Source: Cocleimonas sp. (lineage in GTDB: Bacteria; Pseudomonadota; Gammaproteobacteria; Thiotrichales; Thiotrichaceae). From it: a DNA stretch of 5,326 nt. Shown one piece after another: positions 1-5,326 of the stretch (positions are counted from its first letter, which is position 1; every line of letters starts with the position of its first letter). The notes beneath the pieces were generated by a model, which made no database searches, was not told where the DNA came from, and saw only the letters and a program-made list of their open reading frames with translations. The stretch lies in the NCBI GenBank assembly GCA_023146675.1, contig JAGLBQ010000313.1, positions 1 to 5,326 of the forward strand, written 5' to 3'. A program made the translations under genes and the position numbers.

Positions 1-503
1 CTATGATCCCTGCTGAGTAGCGTCCATTTCTCCTTCTGATAAAGATAAGCACGACTATCACCAATATTGGCAATGACAGCATGACCATCAGCATCTATAT
101 CGGCCATCACCAAGGTACTGCCAGGCGTTCTGACACCTTGGTGAAATTGCTCAAAGAGTTGATTATGAATTTTTAGTAATTCATCACGCAGCTGTTGTGG
201 GTCAGTTTGAAATTTTAGTGTTAAGAGCGCTTTTACAACTGCTTCGGAGGCTTGTCTGCCATTATTATGCCCACCCATACCATCGGCTACGACCAGCCGA
301 AAACATCCCGAAGACCAATGATCCAAGGTACCTCTTTGCTTTTTTTCATCCTGTAAGTATTCATACTCACCCTGCAAGCTGATAACAAGGTAATTATCCT
401 GATTTTCTTGCCGAGGACCTCGATCACTCGCGGCTATTATCTGCCAGTGAGGATTAGGATCTGCTTCTAGTTCTGGTTCTATTGGGGAAATTATTGTATC
501 CAT
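1..503 (-). CDS. PP2C-family Ser/Thr protein phosphatase, N-terminal 167 residues (runs off left edge)
   Basis: I translated this from the ATG at 503-501; it stays open to the window edge, so only the N-terminal part is visible. PP2C (PPM) phosphatases are metal-dependent enzymes that remove phosphate from Ser/Thr. Their motifs appear in order: SDRGPRQENQDNY (residues 26-38, with metal-site Asp36), VADGMGGH (72-79, with Asp74 and Gly75), GSTL (128-131), NIGDSRAYLY (146-155) and LSRDH (163-167). The later metal-binding Asp motifs lie outside the window. The stretch between the first two motifs (about residues 39-70) is rather long and polar for a compact bacterial PP2C. No signal peptide or membrane helix is seen, so the enzyme is probably cytoplasmic. 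The start lies 6 bases after the FHA gene stop. A weak AAGG (518-515) lies 11 bases upstream, inside the end of the FHA gene, which suggests translational coupling. It is the presumed antagonist of the upstream kinase. The family call is firm; the substrate is inferred. Confidence 0.95.
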   Translation of the reverse strand, partial: MDTIISPIEPELEADPNPHWQIIAASDRGPRQENQDNYLVISLQGEYEYLQDEKKQRGTLDHWSSGCFRLVVADGMGGHNNGRQASEAVVKALLTLKFQTDPQQLRDELLKIHNQLFEQFHQGVRTPGSTLVMADIDADGHAVIANIGDSRAYLYQKEKWTLLSRDH

Positions 504-509
504 TTTATA

Positions 510-2183
510 TTAAACCTTATCATCATGGGTAAATTCCATTTTGTATTGCAGTAGATAATTCCCCACGATTATTTCTGTCCCTGATGTTAATTTGAGTTTC
601 TCTCCACTGGCTGGTTTTAGCGTATGGGTTATTATTTCATCTTGTAAAATAAAGGTTTGCGCGCTTCTACTGAGATGCTCTAGCACCATGCTTTGCCCTT
701 CAATATGCAGATTAAGATGTCGAGCGGATAAACCCAAATGTCCCATACTTTGTTTGCGCCGTGTCGCACGTCGCCACTCAATACTGTCATTACGACTAAG
801 TAATGACAGTGAAATCTGGTTATCATCACCTCGACCAAGAGTACTGGGCTTATGGGATAGAGGGGATGCCAAAGGTTGTGGCAACATTAAAATACCGTAC
901 TGCTTATTGGCAAGTACAGGATTTCTACCAATAATAGGGGTGTCTTTGGCAAAGGGCAGCGGCGACTGATCTCTAATTTCCAGTAATTGCCATTCCTTTG
1001 TTTCTGTTTCACACCACTCCAGAGTATCTTGATTGCCACGTATCATCCATTGCGTGGTCTCATCTTTTTCAGCAGGCATTCCTTGCTGATTAAGGTGCAG
1101 TACCCAATGTTTAATACCAAGGTAGTCAATACGTGGTAATACAATCCCTGTAATCGCCAATAAATAACGGTAATGGAAAACAGGGTCTTCCTCACTGCTG
1201 ATCACGGTAAGCCCTGCAAGTGGGCTATCGTTATAATCACTTTGGGTATTAATAACGGTATCACCCGAGGGTACATTGTCAGGCATATCAATATTGTCGT
1301 CTAATGGTTGCTGCTCTAGCTTGCGCTCAATCACCAGTTTTAACTGCTCAGAGTCATCAAGGGTGTGAAAGGAGCAAAAGGTAGTTTCACCCACGCTACT
1401 CATCGCACCTGCTTTAATATACTCATCATCACCATAAATACGATTAGGCTCACGTTTGGTATCCACCATTAAATAGCCCTGATCTTGTGAAAACCAACTA
1501 GGACTTTGAATGGATGATTCAGACAGGGTATTGCCGAGCAAGAGAAAGTGCTGTTCCGCATAAAGTGTTGCCGCGCGCTCATTGCCTTCTGGGGTTTCAA
1601 AAAATTGCCAGTTAGGCAGTTTGCTTGGCTCTTTGCCTTGTTGTAAGATTTTAACTTCAGCGGTTTGCCGATCATTCTCACGTGGCAAATACACGCCTAA
1701 CCCAAACTGAAAAACAACCTCATCAGATGCCAGACTATCCAGCGGCATGATGGCATAATGCGGTTGGCGTTCTTTATATAATTCATTACCAAAGTCAGTA
1801 CGGTGGCGGTATTTTAGTTTTTCGGATAATAAATATAAACGCTCGCCACCCTCTCGTGAAGAGCTATCCCAAATTTTGCGCGGTAACCACATCACCACAT
1901 CAGAAAACACCAACATCTTTTCAACGGGGAAATCAAACTCATCTTTTTCTGCCGAGAGTTTACGGTGTGCATCCAGCGCCTCTTTTAAGCGTCGTGACAT
2001 GCTATTGCTGGCAACATCAAACAGCGCACTTCCTCCGCCATAGGTTGCTTCCCAGTAAGGATCTGCATCTAAAGGATGCTCAACACCTTTTAGTGTTAAG
2101 GTAAATAGACGTTCACTGCCATCCATACGTAACCACGGGCGTAAACCAGAGCCGCCCATAAAGGTACTAAATATGCCACTCAT
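510..2183 (-). CDS. FHA-domain protein with large uncharacterised N-terminal region
   Basis: This encodes 557 residues. The C-terminal part (about 428-548) reads as a divergent forkhead-associated domain, a phosphothreonine-binding fold. LGRG gives Gly450-Arg451, LSARHLNL gives Ser486 and His489, and TSGTEIIVG (533-541) fits the usual 'G(D/T)xIxIG' strand. The segment between GR and the SxxH motif (about 452-485) is longer than usual and basic (RRATRRK, 471-477). The conserved Asn of the NGT turn is not apparent: the equivalent position reads SAQT (507-510). A second GR (419-420, IIGRNPV) makes the exact domain start uncertain. I do not recognise residues 1-425; they look mixed alpha/beta, with an acidic polar linker near 290-320 and no signal peptide or clear membrane helix. 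The start is supported by a strong ribosome binding site. The gene sits between a Ser/Thr kinase and a PP2C phosphatase, so it is probably the phospho-reader or a substrate of the kinase. The FHA assignment is fairly sure; the overall function is unknown. Confidence 0.85.
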   Translation of the reverse strand: MSGIFSTFMGGSGLRPWLRMDGSERLFTLTLKGVEHPLDADPYWEATYGGGSALFDVASNSMSRRLKEALDAHRKLSAEKDEFDFPVEKMLVFSDVVMWLPRKIWDSSSREGGERLYLLSEKLKYRHRTDFGNELYKERQPHYAIMPLDSLASDEVVFQFGLGVYLPRENDRQTAEVKILQQGKEPSKLPNWQFFETPEGNERAATLYAEQHFLLLGNTLSESSIQSPSWFSQDQGYLMVDTKREPNRIYGDDEYIKAGAMSSVGETTFCSFHTLDDSEQLKLVIERKLEQQPLDDNIDMPDNVPSGDTVINTQSDYNDSPLAGLTVISSEEDPVFHYRYLLAITGIVLPRIDYLGIKHWVLHLNQQGMPAEKDETTQWMIRGNQDTLEWCETETKEWQLLEIRDQSPLPFAKDTPIIGRNPVLANKQYGILMLPQPLASPLSHKPSTLGRGDDNQISLSLLSRNDSIEWRRATRRKQSMGHLGLSARHLNLHIEGQSMVLEHLSRSAQTFILQDEIITHTLKPASGEKLKLTSGTEIIVGNYLLQYKMEFTHDDKV

Positions 2184-2192
2184 TGATTATTA

Positions 2193-2200
2193 CTCTCCTT
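2193..2200 (-). promoter_or_regulatory. Ribosome binding site for the FHA gene
   Basis: On the minus strand this reads AAGGAGAG and ends 9 bases before the ATG at 2183-2181, a near-ideal Shine-Dalgarno placement that fixes the FHA protein start. It is the only strong Shine-Dalgarno sequence in the cassette: the kinase has none visible and the phosphatase only a weak AAGG. The FHA protein may therefore be translated more efficiently than its neighbours. Confidence 0.8.
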
Positions 2201-2244
2201 TTTGACTGAAAAATTAACGTTTTTTATTCTTAAATCTTAATTCC

Positions 2245-4977
2245 TTACTTTTTGCCCTCATAAACATCCTGCCAATATTGTGCTTTTGCTTTATTAGCAG
2301 GCACACCATCGCCAATGGTATAACGATAGATCATCCATTTTTGAGCAGGATCACCGGAAGCTTCGTTATTCCCCGCTATCTTCGCTGCTTGATAGGCTAA
2401 ATTTCGCTCTCTTGGGCTACTATTTTCATTATGTAAAATAGTATTGGCATCCAGCTCTAATCTCTCCTTTTCAATCTTTGCATTGGCTTGATCTAGCAAT
2501 GCCCATGATTGCGCCCAGTTTTTATCCGTTCCCAGGCCTTCATAATAAGCACGCCCTAATGATTTCATCGCTTTTTTATTGCCCGATTTTGCAATCAGTT
2601 TTAAACGATCAAACGCTTGTTTTTGATGTGCTTTATTATCCGATGCAGCCAGTACAAAAGTTTGTCTAACAAACGTTGTTAGCATTTTTTTTGCTTGATC
2701 CGAGTTCTTTGTTTTACTTAGCTGATGCAGACGATCCCATGCTTTATTTCTTGCATTTGTATTATTACCATTAATTTCTGTTTTTAAAAATACCAGCTCC
2801 TGCTCCCGCTGGTTCGCAGGTTTAGGTGTCACAATAGAGGGCGGATTATCGATGGTATTGGCTGGAATAGGACGTACGCTAGGGGTGTAACCGCCCGTAC
2901 TTGAATACGGCTCGATCGTATCAACAGGATCAGGCGTAGAATGCTCTGATCCCAGCATAAAATACCCTGCCACGGCTGAAATACACAAACTAATGGCGGC
3001 TAATATGGTGTATTTTTTCCATGAGGAGGCAGGTTGTTTCTCGTTACGATCATTTTGATCTAAGCGTTTACTCTTCTCACGCAGTAACTGTAAGGTAAAG
3101 CCTAATTTTGCTTCCTTATCAGGATGGTCTATTTTAAGCGACTTTATTAATGAGGCACATTCTTCAATATCCTGTTTACTATTACAAGACTGCACCAGAC
3201 TATCCAGCCAGCTATCACGTAATTCTTGCTGAAGAGCCTGCTTTTGCTTGCCCTGATGCCATAGTTCATCCGCTGAAACAGTAAAATCTGCGGGCGTCTC
3301 AATCGCCTCTTCTCTTTTATCTTTTATCTTTTCAGGCGCTACAACAGGATCAGCTTTGGCATTAGGATTAAACTTCTGCTCAAGTTTTTGCTGATACAAG
3401 GCAATGGTTTCAAGTTGTTTTGGCTGGCAGTTTTGCAATGACGTTAATAATTCACTATGTGCCGCCGCATCCATAAAGGAATGACACCCTTGATGTAATT
3501 CATCCAGCCAGCGTTGGCGTAACTCAACACATAATGCCTGTTTATACTTCCCCTGTTCCCAAAGATCATCCGCTGTTTCATTGATTTTGACTTTTAATGC
3601 ATCTTGTATCAGTCGACCATCAACCAATGCCTTAACATTCAACTCTAAAAAACGCGCCTTTTCTTTGGTTGAAACCTCAAACTGCCAACTGGTCTGCTCA
3701 GATTTTACAAAACCAAAATAATGCTTGTCCTGAGTGAGTGGCTTAAACCCTGTATAAATCTGCTCACCATTGACAATTATTTCAATCCAATTAGCATCTG
3801 CAGGGAGTCCTTTGCCAATCATCGATAAATTAACCATGATAGGCATATTAGGTGACAGTGGTTTCGGAGCAATAGAAAGTTTTAATTCACTGAGCTGTGG
3901 GGATAGTGCCTGTTTAATGGACTGGCACCATAAACGCATCTGTGCAGCACTGGGACGAGAATTATAAACAGGATCTAATAAAGCACGAATAAACTGAGCC
4001 ACCGAGCGTGGGATATAATCATTATTTTGTAAAATACCCATCTCAACACTAATAATACTGGCATCAGGATCTGTATATTCCTCATCAAAACGAAACTGAA
4101 TATGGTCTAATAAATCAGCGTATTCCTCATCCGATAAACCACCAACTTTGCCAATTTCGCCTGTATTCCCCTCATTTTGTAACTTTAGAATATGTTGATC
4201 ATAAAAGTCTTTTTTTACCAGTCTTTGCTGTGCTTCACTCTGCTTGCCACTAAAAAGATAGTAAAACACACTGCCCAAGGCATACATATCCGAATGCGTA
4301 CCGATAGCATAGGTGCTTTTGCCAGCATTAATACTATTGGGTAAGACCTGTTCAGGCGCAGCGCTTTCGGTTGAATAGGAGTGAGTGCCTGTCTCCGCAT
4401 CCAGCGTTGTCTCCCGTACAATGCCAAAATCAATCAGACGAAGATCATCCTTTGAAGTCAACATTAAATTAGCCGCCTTAACATCTCGATGGATAAAGCG
4501 GGTGCTACCTGTGCGAAAAGAATGAGTCGCTTCTAACGCAATAGCCGCTTGCTCAATCCATTTCAAACACTCAGAAAACAACACGGGAATAGGCTTATTT
4601 TTAGGATAAGGCGGCATTTTGCTATCCAAAGTCTGCTTGTATAAAGGCATGACCCACGCAGGCAATGAACCATACTCCTCATTCTCAATATGCCCCGCAT
4701 CCAAACACGGCACAATAAAACTTTTGCGTGTATTGGGTAAACTCTGAATAAAATCAATCTCACTTTGCAAACGCTGACTCAAACCCTCTACCACAGCTTT
4801 AGTCAATCGCTCCGCATGCCCTCTCTCTGTTTTTTTAGTAATGAGCACTGACTTCATCGCCAACTCTTTATCATCACGATGGCGACGTACCTTCCATACA
4901 CTCGCTTGCCCCCCTTTGCCAAGCGTATCAAGTACCGTGTAAGTGTCATTATTTAGAGTAATTGTTTTATTTTTCAT
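2245..4977 (-). CDS. Membrane-anchored Hanks-type Ser/Thr protein kinase with duplicated motif and C-terminal Sel1-like region
   Basis: This encodes 910 residues. The kinase domain (about 13-357) has all catalytic motifs: glycine loop LGKGGQASV (19-27), Lys42 in AMK, a probable helix-C Glu73, HRDVKAAN (163-170, catalytic Asp165), DFG (183-185), APE (207-209), DMYALG (230-235) and the late Arg341. It should therefore be active. The DFG-APE segment is rich in Thr/Ser (for example 190-191, 198-205), as expected for autophosphorylation. Two stretches are longer than usual: 43-72 (between Lys42 and helix C) and 245-320 (C-lobe, acidic). Next come a beta-rich, possibly Ig-like region (about 362-465), a motif duplicated at 469-498 and 569-598, and one transmembrane helix (about 656-675) preceded by Lys654-Lys655. 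A Pro/Ser/Thr linker (680-722) and helical Sel1/TPR-like repeats (about 742-906) follow. By the positive-inside rule the kinase is cytoplasmic and the repeats lie outside the cytoplasm. An in-frame TAA 12-10 bases upstream rules out a longer start. No clear Shine-Dalgarno precedes the ATG. It is the first gene of the kinase-FHA-phosphatase cassette. Confidence 0.95.
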   Translation of the reverse strand: MKNKTITLNNDTYTVLDTLGKGGQASVWKVRRHRDDKELAMKSVLITKKTERGHAERLTKAVVEGLSQRLQSEIDFIQSLPNTRKSFIVPCLDAGHIENEEYGSLPAWVMPLYKQTLDSKMPPYPKNKPIPVLFSECLKWIEQAAIALEATHSFRTGSTRFIHRDVKAANLMLTSKDDLRLIDFGIVRETTLDAETGTHSYSTESAAPEQVLPNSINAGKSTYAIGTHSDMYALGSVFYYLFSGKQSEAQQRLVKKDFYDQHILKLQNEGNTGEIGKVGGLSDEEYADLLDHIQFRFDEEYTDPDASIISVEMGILQNNDYIPRSVAQFIRALLDPVYNSRPSAAQMRLWCQSIKQALSPQLSELKLSIAPKPLSPNMPIMVNLSMIGKGLPADANWIEIIVNGEQIYTGFKPLTQDKHYFGFVKSEQTSWQFEVSTKEKARFLELNVKALVDGRLIQDALKVKINETADDLWEQGKYKQALCVELRQRWLDELHQGCHSFMDAAAHSELLTSLQNCQPKQLETIALYQQKLEQKFNPNAKADPVVAPEKIKDKREEAIETPADFTVSADELWHQGKQKQALQQELRDSWLDSLVQSCNSKQDIEECASLIKSLKIDHPDKEAKLGFTLQLLREKSKRLDQNDRNEKQPASSWKKYTILAAISLCISAVAGYFMLGSEHSTPDPVDTIEPYSSTGGYTPSVRPIPANTIDNPPSIVTPKPANQREQELVFLKTEINGNNTNARNKAWDRLHQLSKTKNSDQAKKMLTTFVRQTFVLAASDNKAHQKQAFDRLKLIAKSGNKKAMKSLGRAYYEGLGTDKNWAQSWALLDQANAKIEKERLELDANTILHNENSSPRERNLAYQAAKIAGNNEASGDPAQKWMIYRYTIGDGVPANKAKAQYWQDVYEGKK
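3184..3273 (-). repeat. Kinase internal repeat, copy 2 (residues 569-598)
   Basis: This is the second copy of a 30-residue motif in the kinase, starting ADELWHQGKQKQAL and ending in WLDSLVQSC. By my hand alignment it matches copy 1 at 20 of 30 positions without gaps and lies exactly 100 residues after it. It sits on the cytoplasmic side, about 58 residues before the membrane helix. It is a protein-level repeat; the DNA of the two copies has diverged, which suggests an old duplication held by selection. Confidence 0.8.
3484..3573 (-). repeat. Kinase internal repeat, copy 1 (residues 469-498)
   Basis: This is the first copy of the duplicated motif, starting ADDLWEQGKYKQAL and ending in WLDELHQGC. 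The residues shared with copy 2 are mainly the Ala-Asp, Leu-Trp, Gln-Gly-Lys, Lys-Gln-Ala-Leu, Glu-Leu-Arg, Trp-Leu-Asp and the final Cys. The pattern suggests an amphipathic helical hairpin. It follows the beta-rich segment directly. I do not recognise it as a named domain. Confidence 0.8.
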
Positions 4978-4985
4978 AGATTTTA

Positions 4986-5014
4986 ATTAAAGCATAGAGT
5001 TGAAAGGAGTCCAA
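4986..5014 (-). promoter_or_regulatory. Candidate promoter of the kinase cassette, possibly leaderless
   Basis: On the minus strand, TTGGAC (5014-5009) and TTTAAT (4991-4986) are separated by 17 bases. The -10 element differs from TATAAT at one position; the -35 element is weak beyond TTG. A transcript would start about 7 bases after the -10, at or within a few bases of the kinase ATG (4977). That fits the absence of a Shine-Dalgarno sequence. A short inverted repeat, CCAAA-A-TTTGG (5011-5021), overlaps the -35 and could be an operator. AT-rich DNA produces such matches by chance, so this is only a candidate. Confidence 0.3.
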
Positions 5015-5099
5015 AATTTGGCATCATTCATTTATCAGTTGACAGTTGGTTCTTTTTCTTTTTTTTGTATTTCAAAAGTACTACGTCATTGAGGGGAGC

Positions 5100-5120
5100 T
5101 TGGTTAGCAGAGCTAATCAA
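5100..5120. repeat. Inverted repeat / hairpin in the intergenic region
   Basis: The arms ttggttagc (5100-5108) and gctaatcaa (5112-5120) flank a 3-base loop. Eight of nine pairs are Watson-Crick, and the ninth is a G-U wobble if the plus strand is transcribed. On the minus strand the same pair is a C/A mismatch. No T-run follows it, so it does not look like an intrinsic terminator. It could be an operator or an RNA hairpin, or have no role. Confidence 0.4.
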
Positions 5121-5125
5121 CGACA

Positions 5126-5167
5126 AAGCAATCTTTTTAGTTGCTTGCATAATTTAAACAGATTGCT
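5126..5167 (-). terminator. Possible weak terminator or nested hairpins after the Rpn-family gene
   Basis: An 8-base perfect inverted repeat, agcaatct (5127-5134) with agattgct (5160-5167), begins 9 bases after the Rpn-family stop codon. A second, shorter stem, aagcaa (5126-5131) with ttgctt (5141-5146), uses the same right-hand sequence on the minus strand, so the two stems exclude each other. After the stem the minus strand reads TTGTCG rather than a clean T-run. Termination is therefore only possible, not shown. Confidence 0.25.
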
Positions 5168-5176
5168 GAGAAATCC

Positions 5177-5326
5177 TTAATGCTGTTTTAGATCTTTAAT
5201 CGTTCCAATACTTAACCCTGTTTTTTCGGCAATGACTTCTATCTCTAAAATATCCAATAGATTTTTTGCTAGCTCTATTTTTTCCTCTTTCCTTCCTTCT
5301 TCTCTACCCTTGGTCATCCCCTTGCT
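5177..5326 (-). CDS. Rpn-family recombination-promoting nuclease / putative transposase, C-terminal 49 residues
   Basis: The reading frame enters from the right edge and ends at TAA (5179-5177). It shows the hallmark C-terminus of Rpn (PD-(D/E)XK) nuclease/transposase-like proteins: a charged GMTKGREEGRKEEK stretch, then IELAKNLLDILEIEVIAEKT and GLSIGTIKDLK, a small helix-turn-helix-like ending. The catalytic nuclease domain would lie outside the window, so I cannot tell whether the gene is intact or a remnant. Rpn proteins are known to promote RecA-independent recombination and occur in many scattered copies in some genomes. The gene is separated from the kinase cassette by about 200 bases with a candidate promoter, so it is probably an unrelated neighbour. 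C-termini with repeated GREEG motifs also occur in other families, which limits certainty. Confidence 0.7.
   Translation of the reverse strand, partial: SKGMTKGREEGRKEEKIELAKNLLDILEIEVIAEKTGLSIGTIKDLKQH

Noticed and set aside
592..969. A plus-strand open frame of 125 codons within the FHA gene.
   Set aside because: It lies entirely opposite the FHA domain, whose residues match a known fold. Its own product is rich in Cys, Arg and Ser with no recognisable motif, as expected of an antisense shadow.
2184..2244. Possible terminator or separate promoter between the kinase and FHA genes.
   Set aside because: The 61-base spacer is AT-rich but contains no stable hairpin followed by a T-run and no well-spaced -35/-10 pair, so co-transcription is the simpler reading.
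4215..4763. Other minus-strand open frames (72 and 66 codons) inside the kinase gene.
   Set aside because: They overlap the kinase catalytic domain in another frame and give Arg/Leu/Trp-rich products without motifs. The kinase frame is certain here.
1..4977. Assignment of the cassette as T6SS ppkA-fha-pppA.
   Set aside because: The domain types agree, but no T6SS structural gene is in the window and the FHA domain is C-terminal after a large unknown region. The gene symbols would be unsupported.
4983..5027. A 14-codon frame on the minus strand just ahead of the kinase, as a possible leader peptide.
   Set aside because: It has no ribosome binding site, overlaps the candidate promoter, and lacks the codon runs or attenuator hairpins expected for a leader peptide.
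5039..5044. A perfect TTGACA on the plus strand, resembling a -35 promoter element.
   Set aside because: No TATAAT-like element lies 16-18 bases downstream (that region is a T-run), and no plus-strand gene follows it.

Overview
The window is a moderately AT-rich bacterial segment. All supported genes lie on the minus strand, so transcription runs from high to low coordinates. Shine-Dalgarno-type initiation before the FHA gene and an Rpn-family (PD-(D/E)XK transposase/nuclease) tail suggest a Gram-negative bacterium, perhaps a gammaproteobacterium. That placement is a guess from general flavour, because no taxonomic marker gene is present.

Layout in transcription order: (1) 5326-5177, the last 49 codons of an Rpn-family nuclease/transposase-like gene that enters from the right edge. 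(2) 5176-4978, about 200 bases with no convincing gene. It holds several inverted repeats and a candidate sigma70-type promoter lying almost on the next start codon. (3) 4977-2245, a 910-residue membrane-anchored Ser/Thr protein kinase. Its parts are an apparently active N-terminal Hanks-type kinase domain, a beta-rich segment, a motif duplicated exactly 100 residues apart, a single transmembrane helix, and a C-terminal region with Sel1/TPR-like helices predicted outside the cytoplasm. (4) 2183-510, a 557-residue protein of unknown overall function with a divergent C-terminal FHA (phosphothreonine-recognition) domain. (5) 503-1, the N-terminal 167 residues of a PP2C-type Ser/Thr phosphatase that continues past the left edge.

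The last three genes form a compact cassette, with gaps of 61 and 6 bases. They encode a writer (kinase), a reader (FHA protein) and an eraser (PP2C phosphatase) of Ser/Thr phosphorylation. The simplest model is that the kinase senses something through its extracytoplasmic Sel1-like region and phosphorylates itself and/or partners. The FHA protein would bind the phosphorylated form and the phosphatase would reset the system. The same trio is known from type VI secretion post-translational control (PpkA/Fha/PppA) and from other kinase/phosphatase modules, but nothing in this window shows which effector is controlled. That information probably lies beyond the left edge. The least explained parts are the roughly 425-residue N-terminal part of the FHA protein and the middle and C-terminal architecture of the kinase.
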